A DNA stretch of 42,660 bases, from the NCBI GenBank assembly GCA_017983635.1, contig JAGOBA010000023.1:1-42660 (forward strand). The letters are read 5' to 3'. The notes beneath the pieces are model-generated. The model worked only from the letters and a program-made list of their open reading frames with translations. It had not been told where the DNA came from and searched no databases. Below, in pieces: positions 1 to 8,060 of this stretch. Origin of the DNA: Alphaproteobacteria bacterium. GTDB taxonomy: Bacteria; Pseudomonadota; Alphaproteobacteria; Micropepsales; Micropepsaceae. A program made the position numbers and the translations under genes. Position 1 is the stretch's first letter. Every line of letters begins with the position of its first letter.

Positions 1-134
1 CGATGTACGAGAACATCGCACCCTGATCGTCAAACCGCCCGCGCATCTCTAAGCCTCCCCCAGAATCAACAGGGAGACTGAATCATCTGACCTTCAAACT
101 GGCGAGGTTTTTCAGCAGACTGCTAGACGACCGC
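1..134. other. Left edge, no complete gene
   Basis: No complete gene is visible. A short open frame on the plus strand (3-26) reads as the possible C-terminus of a gene running in from the left (ending ENIAP, stop TGA at 24-26) with GC-rich third positions, but it is too short to prove. Another frame is open to a TAA at 50-52. Bases 1-18 form a small palindrome (CGATGT...ACATCG). Confidence 0.3.
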
Positions 135-974
135 TTACCGCTCCGGTGCGATCAACCAGCAACGCTGCTCCGCGGGGTCAAGCACCAGCGTCCAGTCCTT
201 CAAAATCGAGAAGCCGACATTCGCGTATTCGAAACGCTCGATGAATGTGACCTCCGGGTCGATCAGTTCGATGGGCCCCACGCGCACTTTCCCCTTGATG
301 CGCGAGAGAAATGCCTTGCGCTCTCCGCCGGCCATTTTCACCGGCTTGGCTGGCGTTAGCGGCGTCTGCAATGAAAATCGATCGGCGATTTCCAGCGGCA
401 AGCTGAAGCCGCGGCCGTTGCCGGTGTCCAAATGCGCTTGAAGTTTCACCCCGGCGACGTCGATCTCCATGGCCGGCAGCGGGTGCGCGCCATGGTAAGA
501 GTTGGCGGCCGCGGACGGGATCGACGACGGCGACTTTGGCATGACGACGATGCGCGACTTTGACAGCTCGAAGCGCACCAGCGATCCGCTGAAGATGTTC
601 GGGCTCATGACGCCGGAGATTCGCGGCAATGGAACGCCAAGATCGCCGATCACCACGCGAGCACCACTAACGTCGGCGTCGCCCAAGCGCGCTGCGGGCA
701 GGCGCGAGAAATAGGCTGGGATCGGATTCGCCGCGCCGGGGCTTGAGATGTGAACAGTGCCTTCGTCGGGGAGCCGGTGACGAGCGCCAACTTCCTTGTT
801 CAGCACGCTGCCGCCTGCGCCGCTGTCGAAAATTACGGAAACGGGGGCCGCCGTGCCAATCGTCAGCTTGGCGGTCGGCCGCGGACCGCTTGTGTCGAGT
901 GGAATGACGCCGTCAGCCGAGGCCGGTAGCGCGGTCGCGAGTAATAAGGCGGCCATCACGTATGTGTATTTCAT
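135..974 (-). CDS. Secreted two-motif aspartyl protease-like protein
   Basis: A 279-residue protein with a clear Sec signal peptide (residues 1-20, hydrophobic core then PASA cleavage site), so it acts in or beyond the periplasm. Two aspartyl protease motifs are visible, DSG at about 50-52 (DSGAGGS) and DTG at 183-185 (LDTGNG). This suggests two retropepsin-like lobes in one chain, as in the bacterial aspartyl-protease-like family. Family knowledge suggests peptidase activity, but many such bacterial proteins have no known substrate. It lies 4 bp downstream of a membrane protein gene on the same strand and probably shares its transcript. Peptidase activity is inferred; the fold assignment is more secure. 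Confidence 0.8.
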   Translation of the reverse strand: MKYTYVMAALLLATALPASADGVIPLDTSGPRPTAKLTIGTAAPVSVIFDSGAGGSVLNKEVGARHRLPDEGTVHISSPGAANPIPAYFSRLPAARLGDADVSGARVVIGDLGVPLPRISGVMSPNIFSGSLVRFELSKSRIVVMPKSPSSIPSAAANSYHGAHPLPAMEIDVAGVKLQAHLDTGNGRGFSLPLEIADRFSLQTPLTPAKPVKMAGGERKAFLSRIKGKVRVGPIELIDPEVTFIERFEYANVGFSILKDWTLVLDPAEQRCWLIAPER

Positions 975-978
975 GTCG

Positions 979-1617
979 TCACTCCGGAGCGGAAGGGCGA
1001 GAGAGAAGAGCGACGGCGGCGAGGACGAACCAAGCGCCCTGCAAGATCACAACGGCGCCCATGCCGTGGACGTTCAAAGTCAACGTGCCCGAAACGAGCC
1101 AGGCGAACACGCCGATCCCCACGATGAAGCCCACTATCTTGACCGCCGCGGCTAGCGCACCCTTATCCGGCCACGCGAAGGCGTAAAGCGCGATGGCGGC
1201 CGAGAAGAGTACAACGTGAAGCGTCGCGAAAGACTGGTTCAGTATCCACTCCAGCCGCAGTATGGCGTGAAGCATGTCGCGGTCCGTTCCGCTCGCGGCC
1301 AGCTGCAGCTCGATCAGTTTTGTTGCCACAAAACCGCTCATCGTTGCGGCAAGCACCACCATGATGGCCCCGAAGAGGTAGAAGAAGAAAGCAAGCGCCG
1401 CGGCTGGGCTGAAGCCGAGGTTGCGCGAAATCGCAAAGGTGCCGAACGTCAAAACGGGCGCCGACCCTATGGCGACCGCGTGCACGATGAAACCCAGACG
1501 AAGTATCCCTGCCGCCTCGGCGGCGTGGCCAACACCCGAGGGGTGAAGCGCCATCACGCCCAGCATTGCCGCGGTTCCGGCGATTAGCGCTAACGCGCCC
1601 CCACGTTCGACTTTCAC
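979..1617 (-). CDS. Multi-pass membrane protein of unknown function
   Basis: A 212-residue protein that is almost entirely hydrophobic, with about six predicted membrane helices and no catalytic motif I recognise. I place the start at a GTG at 1617, because GGAGGGGG lies 5-7 bases upstream of it; the frame stays open further upstream to 1680, but without a ribosome-binding site. It is transcribed away from a TetR-type regulator about 105 bp away, which makes it and the protease downstream the likely targets of that regulator. Function unknown. Confidence 0.7.
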   Translation of the reverse strand: MKVERGGALALIAGTAAMLGVMALHPSGVGHAAEAAGILRLGFIVHAVAIGSAPVLTFGTFAISRNLGFSPAAALAFFFYLFGAIMVVLAATMSGFVATKLIELQLAASGTDRDMLHAILRLEWILNQSFATLHVVLFSAAIALYAFAWPDKGALAAAVKIVGFIVGIGVFAWLVSGTLTLNVHGMGAVVILQGAWFVLAAVALLSRPSAPE

Positions 1618-1722
1618 AATGTCCCCCTCCGTTTCATCGTGTGTGCGTGATAGAACGGTGCGCGGGTCGCGGATAGTCACACGTGCGTGGGCGACGGGCG
1701 TTCGGAGACAAGGATAGGGGTC

Positions 1723-2313
1723 GTGTCTAACAATTCTTCGCCGCGCGGCAAACGCGTAAAGCCGAGGTTCGACAAGCGGATCAATCGGACCCGGATCGCG
1801 CTCGCGGAAGCACTGATGGCGCTTGGGCCGGCGCGCGGCGTCGACAACCTCGATGTGCGCTCGCTAACGGCGAAGGCCGGGGTGGGCCGGTCGACGTTCT
1901 ACAAGCACTATGCCGACAAGGATGATTTCTTCATCAAATCGTTTGCGGGGATGGTCGAGGCGCGCGACTCGCACGCGCGCGCGTACCGGCGCGACTATGA
2001 CACTATGCTGCCGGCGCACGAGGTGTTCCAGCATGTCGAAGAGGCGCGGGCGTTCGCGAAGTCGCTTGTCGAATCAGGGCAGTTCGGACGGACAATTGCG
2101 GCGCGCGAGGACGTATTGCGCCGTATCGCAGAAGGCAATCTCAAGCGGCTGCATCCCAACTGGCCCGCATCGCGGCGGCAAGAGACCGCCGTCGTGCTGG
2201 CGAGCACCTTTGCGGGTCTGATGCGGTGGTGGATGGAGGATGGTGTGCGAAAGGACGCCACTTACGTGGCGGGGCTTTACGACGCCATCGCGCGTCGCGT
2301 TCTGCAGAGTTAG
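1723..2313 (+). CDS. TetR/AcrR family transcriptional regulator
   Basis: A TetR-type repressor. The N-terminal helix-turn-helix is visible around residues 30-60 (DVRSLTAKAGVGRSTFYKHY), followed by an all-helical ligand-binding domain. I chose the GTG at 1723, which has AAGGATAGGGG just upstream; an alternative GTG at 1687 would add 12 residues. It is divergent from the membrane protein/protease pair, and the roughly 105-bp gap between them probably holds both promoters and its operator, though I found no convincing palindrome there. The 3' end overlaps the stop of the convergent GST gene by 4 bp. Ligand unknown. Confidence 0.85.
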   Translation: MSNNSSPRGKRVKPRFDKRINRTRIALAEALMALGPARGVDNLDVRSLTAKAGVGRSTFYKHYADKDDFFIKSFAGMVEARDSHARAYRRDYDTMLPAHEVFQHVEEARAFAKSLVESGQFGRTIAAREDVLRRIAEGNLKRLHPNWPASRRQETAVVLASTFAGLMRWWMEDGVRKDATYVAGLYDAIARRVLQS

Positions 2314-2987
2314 AGCGGGCCACCGGCTTTGCGCGCCAGCGCTAAGCGGTCATCTGGAACATCAAAAAGGGCGCTCGGTCTTGCACTGACGCTTTTGTAC
2401 CAGGCGCTGAGGCTGGCGCATTCGTCCGGGATGTCGAGACCGATAAAGCGGGCGAAGTCGAAGGTGGTTTGGGCGACGATGTCGGCCATGGTGTAGCGGT
2501 CGCCGGCGATGAACTGGCGGCCTGCCATTTCGCGGTCGAAGAGGCGGCAGCCGCTGGCGAAGACTTTGCGGTTCGTCTCGCCATAGTCCTTGAACTGTTG
2601 GCCGAAGGTTTGCGTCGCGACCGCGGCGGTGAACGGGTGCGTGTGCACCCAAACTTGGCCGACGGGGATCATCAGGCGGAACTCGACGCGGCGGAGCCAC
2701 ATGTCGATCGTCGCGCGTTCTTTCGCGTTGCGGCCGAAGAGGTTCGGCTCCGGGTGCAGTTCTTCGAGGTAGCGGCAGATCGAGACGCTTTCGGAGAGGT
2801 GGCTGCCGTCGTCGAGCTCAAGCACCGGCACTTGGCCGAGCGGGTTGCGGGCCATGTGCTCTGGCGCCTTGTGCGCACGCTTCATCAAGGGCGTGGGCAC
2901 GAGTTCGAGGTCGATGCCCTTTTCCTTTAGAAAGATGCGCACGCGGCGCGGGTTCGGGGCGGGATCGGCTTCGTTGTAGAGTTTCAT
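2310..2987 (-). CDS. Glutathione S-transferase family protein
   Basis: A cytosolic GST of 225 residues. The N-terminal thioredoxin-fold half starts with MKLYNEADPAPNPRRV and carries the glutathione-contacting segment GQVPVLELDDG and SESVSICRYLEE. The helical C-terminal half contains FIAGDRYTMADI, the usual N-capping region of GSTs. The start is set at 2987. An upstream in-frame ATG at 3005 would add six residues, but these are encoded by a palindromic repeat (2990-3067) and do not belong to the fold. It probably detoxifies or isomerises an electrophilic intermediate; substrate unknown. The next gene upstream on the same strand is an acyl-CoA ligase. Confidence 0.9.
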   Translation of the reverse strand: MKLYNEADPAPNPRRVRIFLKEKGIDLELVPTPLMKRAHKAPEHMARNPLGQVPVLELDDGSHLSESVSICRYLEELHPEPNLFGRNAKERATIDMWLRRVEFRLMIPVGQVWVHTHPFTAAVATQTFGQQFKDYGETNRKVFASGCRLFDREMAGRQFIAGDRYTMADIVAQTTFDFARFIGLDIPDECASLSAWYKSVSARPSALFDVPDDRLALARKAGGPL

Positions 2988-2989
2988 GC

Positions 2990-3067
2990 CTGGGAGCGCG
3001 GGCATCTTGCCCGCCCTTTCGTGAGGTCGAGATTCAGTAAGAGCGGGCGGGACGCCCGCGCTCCCAG
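2990..3067. repeat. Paired REP-like palindrome (BIME-like)
   Basis: A 78-bp element between two same-strand genes. The outer arms CTGGGAGCGCGGGC (2990-3003) and GCCCGCGCTCCCAG (3054-3067) are perfect inverted repeats, and the match continues inward to about 23 of 27 bases. Each arm is also a small hairpin by itself (GCGGGC/GCCCGC). This is the architecture of two REP units in opposite orientation. It ends 1 bp before the acyl-CoA ligase stop codon and begins 2 bp upstream of the GST start codon. Confidence 0.85.
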
Positions 3068-3068
3068 A

Positions 3069-4634
3069 CTAATTCACGCGTCTTTCTTTCCCCGCCCAGT
3101 ACGGTTCGCGCAGTTCGCGGCGGAGGATTTTGCCGCTGGGGTTACGCGGTAGCGCTTCGATGAAGTCGACCGTCTTTGGGAGTTTGTAGCCGGCGATGCG
3201 GCTTCGAGTGAAGGCGATGATGTCCTCGGGCGTTGCGGTTTGGCCGGGCTTCAAGACCACAATCGCTTTCACGGCTTCGCCCCATTTGTCGTCGGGGACG
3301 CCGATCACGGCCACGTCGGCGATGGCAGCGTGGCCGAAGATCGCGTTTTCGACTTCGGCCGGGTAGATGTTCTCGCCGCCGGAGACGATCATGTCTTTCA
3401 CGCGGTCGTGGATGAAGAGGAAGCCGTTCTGGTCGAAGTAACCGGCGTCGCCGGTATAGAACCAACCGTTCTTGATCGACTTTTCCGTCGCTTCGGGTTT
3501 GTTCCAATATCCCTTCATGACGGTGCCGCCTCTGATGACGATCTCGCCGACCGCGCCTTGGGGCACGTCCTTGCCGTGCTCGTCGATCACTTTGATGTCG
3601 AGGCCCGGATAGGCTTTGCCGCAGGAGCGCAGCAGGCTGTCGCGATGGTCGGCGGGCTGCAGCGCGGTGCCGGCGCCGACCGTTTCGGTCAGGCCGTAGA
3701 GTTGGAAGAAGCCGCAACCCTTGAAGATCGCTTGAGCGGTCTTCAGCAGTTCCTCGGTGATCGGCGAAGCGCCGTAGAACATACGCTTGATGGACGAAAT
3801 ATCGGTCGTCTTGATGCGCGGGTGTTGAACCAGCATCAAGATCACGGCCGGGACCAGGAAGATGTTCTTGATCTTGAACTTTTCGATCAGGTCGAAGATC
3901 TCGTCCGGGGCGACCGTCTTCATGACGATACCCTTCGAGCCTTGGGCCAGCGTGGTGAGCCCCATGTTCGCGCCGGCGACGTGGAAATTCGGCATCGCGA
4001 TAAGGTTCGCGTCGCCGACCTCGAAGTCGGCCCATTGCGCATCTTGGCTCGACTTGAAGAACGAGACGTAGTTGCCGTTCGTGAGCTGCACGCCCTTCGG
4101 GTGGCCGGTCGTGCCGGACGTGTAGAGTTGGATTGCGTCGTCGTCGGCCACGATCTTCAAGTTCGGGTCCTTGTCGCTTTGGCCGTCGCGCCATTGCTCG
4201 TAGGCGGGCCAGCTTTTGTGGCCGCCGTCGATGGCGATGATGTGCTTCAGCTTCGGGCAGCTTGCCTTGACCGCTTCGATCAGGGGCACGAATTCGGCAC
4301 CGACGAACATCGTCTCGCAGCCGGCGTCGTTGAGCACGTAGACGACTTCAGGTCCGGCGAGGCGCCAGTTGATGCCGACGAGCACCGTGTTTGCTTTGGC
4401 CGCGCCGAGGAGAACCTCGAAATAGCGGTCGGAGTTCATGCCCATGTAGCCGATGCGGGCGTCGGGCTTTTGGCCGAGGGCGATCAGGCCGTTGGCGACT
4501 TGGCTGGTGTGCTTGTCGAAGCCGGCGAACGTGGTCTCGCGGCCCTGGAACCAGAAGGCGGTCGAGTTGCCCCGCTTCTTGGCTTGCTGGCGCGGGATAT
4601 CGGCGAGTGTCGCCAGCCCGTTGAAGTCGTACAT
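3069..4634 (-). CDS. Acyl-CoA synthetase (AMP-dependent ligase)
   Basis: A 521-residue ANL-superfamily enzyme that activates a carboxylic acid to its acyl-CoA using ATP. Visible motifs are the phosphate-binding loop TSGTTGHPKG (about 172-181), YGLTET (about 313-318), the YTGD and DRVKDMIVSGGENIYP hinge region, and the C-terminal catalytic lysine in PRNPSGK (about residue 502). The ATG at 4634 is preceded by GGGAGG at ideal distance; the longer open frame up to 4751 lacks such support. The gene is divergent from the carboxymuconolactone decarboxylase-like gene and probably works with it and the SDR in degradation of a fatty or aromatic acid. Exact substrate cannot be told. Confidence 0.92.
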   Translation of the reverse strand: MYDFNGLATLADIPRQQAKKRGNSTAFWFQGRETTFAGFDKHTSQVANGLIALGQKPDARIGYMGMNSDRYFEVLLGAAKANTVLVGINWRLAGPEVVYVLNDAGCETMFVGAEFVPLIEAVKASCPKLKHIIAIDGGHKSWPAYEQWRDGQSDKDPNLKIVADDDAIQLYTSGTTGHPKGVQLTNGNYVSFFKSSQDAQWADFEVGDANLIAMPNFHVAGANMGLTTLAQGSKGIVMKTVAPDEIFDLIEKFKIKNIFLVPAVILMLVQHPRIKTTDISSIKRMFYGASPITEELLKTAQAIFKGCGFFQLYGLTETVGAGTALQPADHRDSLLRSCGKAYPGLDIKVIDEHGKDVPQGAVGEIVIRGGTVMKGYWNKPEATEKSIKNGWFYTGDAGYFDQNGFLFIHDRVKDMIVSGGENIYPAEVENAIFGHAAIADVAVIGVPDDKWGEAVKAIVVLKPGQTATPEDIIAFTRSRIAGYKLPKTVDFIEALPRNPSGKILRRELREPYWAGKERRVN

Positions 4635-4768
4635 TCTAGTCCTCCCATGGCGTCTTTTGTTTGGTGCCAATTTAGACGGAGAAGCCGTCGAGGCAATGGC
4701 CGATTTTCTCTTTTCGTGGTCGGCGGGCTCTGTAGAGTGGGCAAACCGCAACCAGAGAGACCTGAACC

Positions 4769-5323
4769 ATGGCCCGCGTCCCGTACCCCGACCCCGCCGC
4801 CCTGAGCCCGGAAATTCGCGAGACCTTGGGCAAGATGGCGCCGCTGAATATCTTTCGCATGCTCGCTGGGGGCGAGGGATTGATGCCGGCCTTCCTGAAG
4901 CTCGGCAACCACCTACTGTTCAAGTCAAGACTCGATCCGGTGTTGCGCGAGATCGCGATCATTCGCGTGGGCGTGCTGTCGAAGGCCAAATACGAGGTGC
5001 ATCAGCACGAGCGGATCGGGCGCGACATCGGCATGAGCGAAGCGCTGATTAAGGCGATGCATACGGGGCCGGACGATCCGGCGTTGAACGAGATGCAGCG
5101 GCTGGTCATGCGCTACACCGACGATGTCGTGAAGAACGTGCGGGCGGGTGATCCGACGTTCAAGCCGCTCGCGGAGCGGTTGTCGCTGCAGGAGATGGAG
5201 GAACTCACCATCACGATCGGGTTCTATATGATGGTGAGCCGCTTCTTAGAGACGTTCGACATCGACATCGAGCAACCGGGAACGGCGGGCGTGAAGTTTC
5301 CGGTCAGCGCGGATCGTTCGTGA
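4769..5323 (+). CDS. Carboxymuconolactone decarboxylase family protein
   Basis: A 184-residue helical protein of the CMD/AhpD superfamily. The core is visible from about residue 45 to 115, with REIAIIRVG and YEVHQHERIGRDIGMSE. The histidine-bearing segment lacks the CxxC pair of AhpD peroxidases, so it resembles the decarboxylase/hydratase-like side of the family, not the thiol peroxidases. AGAGAG lies upstream of the ATG. It overlaps the following SDR by 4 bp (ATGA), so the two are translationally coupled. It shares a 134-bp divergent promoter region with the acyl-CoA ligase. Reaction unknown; a role in ring or lactone catabolism is inferred. Confidence 0.82.
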   Translation: MARVPYPDPAALSPEIRETLGKMAPLNIFRMLAGGEGLMPAFLKLGNHLLFKSRLDPVLREIAIIRVGVLSKAKYEVHQHERIGRDIGMSEALIKAMHTGPDDPALNEMQRLVMRYTDDVVKNVRAGDPTFKPLAERLSLQEMEELTITIGFYMMVSRFLETFDIDIEQPGTAGVKFPVSADRS

Positions 5324-6147
5324 TGAGCGAGGACGGTGCACGACCGCTGGCCGCCGAGTCGCGCGGCGAGGCGCCGGGGCGCGGGCGGCTGAACGGTCGC
5401 CGCGTGCTGGTCGTCGGCGGGGGCCAGGATACGCGCGGGCTGGACGATCCGCCGGTTGGGAACGGGCGGGCGATGTGCGTGCTCTTCGCGCGCGAAGGGG
5501 CGCGGGTGGCGGTTGCGGATCGCGGTCTTGGTGCGGCCGAGGCGAGTGTTGCGCAGGCGGGGTCGGCCTCGTTTGCGATCGGCGCAAATGTCGTCGCGGC
5601 GGGCGACGTGTCGGCGATGGTTGCGACGGCGCGGGAGAGGCTCGGCGGCTTGGACGGGCTCGTCTACAACGTCGGGATCGGCGTCGGCGAGCCATGGCTT
5701 GCAGGCGCGACCGTCGAGAGTTGGGATCGCGTGTTTGCGGTCAATATTCGCGGCGCGATGCTGACGCTTCAGGCAGCGATACCGGTGATGGCAGAAGCTT
5801 CGTCGATCGTGCTGATTTCTTCGATCGCGTCGATGAAGGCTGGGAGCCGCCTGCCCGCTTACGACGCGTCGAAGGCGGCGCTGGCCGGGCTGATGCGGCA
5901 CGCCGGAATCGAGGGCGAACGGCGGGGCATCCGCGTGAACATCGTGGCGCCGGGATTGATGGATACCTCGATCGGGCGCGCGGCGACGGCAGGACGGCCG
6001 GGGCGGGCGAAGACGCCGGTGCCGCTCGGCCGTCAAGGGACAGGATGGGAGACGGCGTACGCGGCGCTGTTCCTGCTGTCGGACGAGGCGGCGTACATCA
6101 CGGGTCAGGTGCTCGCGGTCGATGGTGGCATGACGGGGTTGCGATAA
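5320..6147 (+). CDS. SDR family oxidoreductase with variant cofactor loop
   Basis: A 275-residue short-chain dehydrogenase/reductase. Catalytic Tyr181 and Lys185 (YDASK), Ser167/168 (LISSIAS) and the NVG motif at about 117 are present, as is the C-terminal GQVLAVDGGM. The nucleotide-binding loop is unusual: in place of TGxxxGIG it reads GGGQDTRG...GNGRA (about 33-51), with an extra stretch of residues. An additional 25 or so N-terminal residues precede the Rossmann fold. It starts inside the stop region of the CMD-family gene (ATGA overlap) and is probably in the same pathway, reducing or oxidising a hydroxy/keto intermediate with NAD(P). Confidence 0.88.
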   Translation: MMSEDGARPLAAESRGEAPGRGRLNGRRVLVVGGGQDTRGLDDPPVGNGRAMCVLFAREGARVAVADRGLGAAEASVAQAGSASFAIGANVVAAGDVSAMVATARERLGGLDGLVYNVGIGVGEPWLAGATVESWDRVFAVNIRGAMLTLQAAIPVMAEASSIVLISSIASMKAGSRLPAYDASKAALAGLMRHAGIEGERRGIRVNIVAPGLMDTSIGRAATAGRPGRAKTPVPLGRQGTGWETAYAALFLLSDEAAYITGQVLAVDGGMTGLR

Positions 6148-6175
6148 GGCGTTTGGCGATGCTGCAAGAAAGAGA

Positions 6176-6416
6176 TTTCACCACAAAGGCTCTAAGGTAC
6201 TCAAAGGTTCACAAAGAAGAAGAGATTGAACCGCCAAGACGCCAAGATGCTCATGGTACTGGTCACGCGCTGGTTCGGCGCGAAGCGCCTTAAGAATGCG
6301 CGCTACGCGCGCGGGTGCCGACGAGAAGCCTGAGCATCTTGGCGTCTTGGCGGTTCAATCCTCTTCTCTATTCTTCTTTGTGAACCTTTGAGCGCCTTCG
6401 CGTCTTTGTGGTGAAA
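6176..6416. repeat. 241-bp imperfect inverted repeat
   Basis: The gap 6148-6459 holds no gene but is filled by a large hairpin-forming repeat. The left arm (6176-6253) and right arm (6331-6416) are inverted copies of about 80 bp, starting TTTCACCACAAAG and including CTCAAAGGTTCACAAAGAAG and TTGAACCGCCAAGACGCCAAG-type segments. The central loop of about 75 bp is GC-rich. It may be a non-autonomous mobile element or an RNA-structure element. It ends 43 bp before the amidohydrolase start, so it lies in or beside that gene's promoter/leader. Confidence 0.85.
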
Positions 6417-6459
6417 ATTTCTTTCTTCCGGTAAACTCCGCGCAGACAGAAAACGGGAG

Positions 6460-7680
6460 ATGCAGGTGGAGAACGGGAAGGTCTGGCTTGAGGGGGCTAA
6501 AGCGTTGTTGCCGGAGACGGTGACGCTCAGGCGGAAGATTCATGAGCATCCGGAGCTTGGGCTGCATTTGCCGAAGACGGTGGCGGCCGTGCGCGAGGCG
6601 TTGAGCGGGCTCGATGTTAAGATCGAGACCGGGCCATCGACGTCGGGCATGATCGTGACGCTGCAGGGACCGACGCAAGGGCGGACGGTGTTGCTGCGCG
6701 GTGATATGGATGCGCTGCCGATGCCGGAAGACACCGACGTACCGTTCAAGTCGAAGGAGCCGGGGCGGATGCATGCGTGCGGGCATGACTCGCACACGGC
6801 GATGCTCACCGGCGCCGTGAAGCTGCTGCACAAGAACCGCGCGCGGCTGGCGGGCACGGTGAAGTTCATGTTTCAGCCCGGCGAGGAGGGCTATTTTGGC
6901 GCGCGGCATATGATCGACGACGGGTTGATCGATAGGCATCCGAAGCCTGACGGCGCGTTTGCGATGCACATCACGCCGAACGTGCCGACCGGGATCTTCA
7001 CGGCCAAGGCCGGCGCGTTTATGGCGTCGACCGATACGCTCGAGGTTCGCGTCATCGGTAAAGGCGGGCACGCGTCGGCGCCGCATCACACGGTCGATCC
7101 GATGCCGGTCGCGTGCGAGATCGTGCTGGCGCTGCAGAGCTTCGTCACGCGCAAGATCAATGCGTTCGATCCGGTCGTTCTCACGATCGCCAAGATCGAC
7201 GGCGGCACGACGAGCAATGTGATTCCGGAAAGCGTGAGCTTACTCGGCACACTGCGCTCCGTGTCGGAGGGATCGCGCGCGCGGGCGAAGGAAGGCTTGA
7301 AGAAGGTGATCGAAAAGATCGCCGAGGCGCACGATGCGCGCGCCGAGGTGAAGCTCACGCCGGGCTATGACGTGACCGTGAACGACGGGCGGATGGTGGA
7401 TCTTGCCGCCGCGGCCGCGCGCGACTTGTTCGGCGATCGCGGCTTCATGCCGATGCCGGCGCCGGTGATGGGCGCGGAGGATTGGTCGTATGTGCTGCAG
7501 CGGATTCCCGGCTGCATGGTGTTCCTCGGCGTGGCGCCGGAAGGCTGCAACCACCACCACGCGGCGCCCTGCCACTCGAACCGCATGATGCTGGACGAAG
7601 ACGCGATGGCAAATGGCGTGGCGCTCTATGCGGCGGTGGCGGAGCGGTTCTTGGAGCAGGGATTGGCGGCGAAGGGGTGA
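6460..7680 (+). CDS. M20 family amidohydrolase (hippurate hydrolase-like)
   Basis: A 406-residue metallopeptidase of the M20D type that cleaves N-acyl amino acids or similar amides. Metal-site motifs are visible: GDMDALP (81-87), HACGHDSH with Cys107 and His109, QPGEE (139-143), His170 in MHITPN and the late histidine in HHHAAPCHS. The dimerisation lid domain lies around 185-300. The ATG is preceded by GGGAG. No signal peptide, so it is cytoplasmic. It stands alone, with a large inverted repeat upstream and a toxin-antitoxin pair downstream. The substrate cannot be read from sequence. Confidence 0.92.
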   Translation: MQVENGKVWLEGAKALLPETVTLRRKIHEHPELGLHLPKTVAAVREALSGLDVKIETGPSTSGMIVTLQGPTQGRTVLLRGDMDALPMPEDTDVPFKSKEPGRMHACGHDSHTAMLTGAVKLLHKNRARLAGTVKFMFQPGEEGYFGARHMIDDGLIDRHPKPDGAFAMHITPNVPTGIFTAKAGAFMASTDTLEVRVIGKGGHASAPHHTVDPMPVACEIVLALQSFVTRKINAFDPVVLTIAKIDGGTTSNVIPESVSLLGTLRSVSEGSRARAKEGLKKVIEKIAEAHDARAEVKLTPGYDVTVNDGRMVDLAAAAARDLFGDRGFMPMPAPVMGAEDWSYVLQRIPGCMVFLGVAPEGCNHHHAAPCHSNRMMLDEDAMANGVALYAAVAERFLEQGLAAKG

Positions 7681-7689
7681 GTCCAATCC

Positions 7690-7742
7690 GTACCGTTATA
7701 CGGTACATTCTTCTTGACAGCCGTACCACAATACGGTACATA
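7690..7742 (+). promoter_or_regulatory. Toxin-antitoxin promoter with twin palindromic operators
   Basis: A TTGACA box (7714-7719) is followed after exactly 17 bp by TACATA (7737-7742). Two related palindromes surround it. O1 is GTACCGTTATACGGTAC (7690-7706), upstream of -35. O2 is GTACCACAATACGGTAC (7723-7739), filling the spacer and touching the -10. Their starts are 33 bp apart, about three helical turns. This fits cooperative repression by the HTH antitoxin. The -10 lies 5 bp before the toxin ATG, so the mRNA would be almost leaderless. Confidence 0.8.
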
Positions 7743-7747
7743 CTGAC

Positions 7748-8035
7748 ATGGCCATTCTGAGCTTCGCGGACGCCGAAACCGAAGACCTGTTCTACGGGCG
7801 GCGCGTCAGAGGCGTCGGCACGCCGATCGCGAGGCAAGCGAGGCTGCGCATGGTCGCCCTGCACGGGGCGCCGACGCTTGGTGCACTTGCCTCTCCCGGC
7901 GCCGACTTGAAGCAACTCAAGGGTACGAAAGCCTTGTGGCAGATGCGGGTGAACCAACAGTATCGATTGCGTTTCATCGTCGTGCGCGACCCACCGCTGG
8001 ACGTCGCCGACGTTTGGTTCGGCGATCCGCATTGA
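7748..8035 (+). CDS. higB: HigB-like toxin (RelE superfamily)
   Basis: A 95-residue protein matching HigB-type mRNA interferases in length and layout: ILSFADAETEDLFYG at the N-terminus, LKQLKG then WQMRVNQQYRLRF in the middle, and a C-terminal VADVWFGDPH in place of the usual V.I.DYH. Family members cut mRNA at the ribosome. There is no ribosome-binding site ahead of the ATG, and the promoter -10 sits only 5 bp upstream, so expression is probably weak and leaderless. The order toxin-then-antitoxin, with the antitoxin 25 bp downstream, is typical of higBA. The second operator palindrome overlaps its promoter. Confidence 0.85.
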   Translation: MAILSFADAETEDLFYGRRVRGVGTPIARQARLRMVALHGAPTLGALASPGADLKQLKGTKALWQMRVNQQYRLRFIVVRDPPLDVADVWFGDPH

Positions 8036-8060
8036 TCGTGCTAGAAGGAGGCGAGAGCGA

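Noticed and set aside
1618..1722. A possible operator (TGTGTGCG...CACACG) between the membrane protein gene and the TetR gene
   Set aside because: The two halves match weakly and with irregular spacing, so it cannot be separated from chance.
3240..4805. A 521-codon plus-strand open frame opposite the acyl-CoA ligase
   Set aside because: The minus-strand product has all ANL motifs; the plus-strand product is low-complexity Val/Asp/Gly sequence without homology features.
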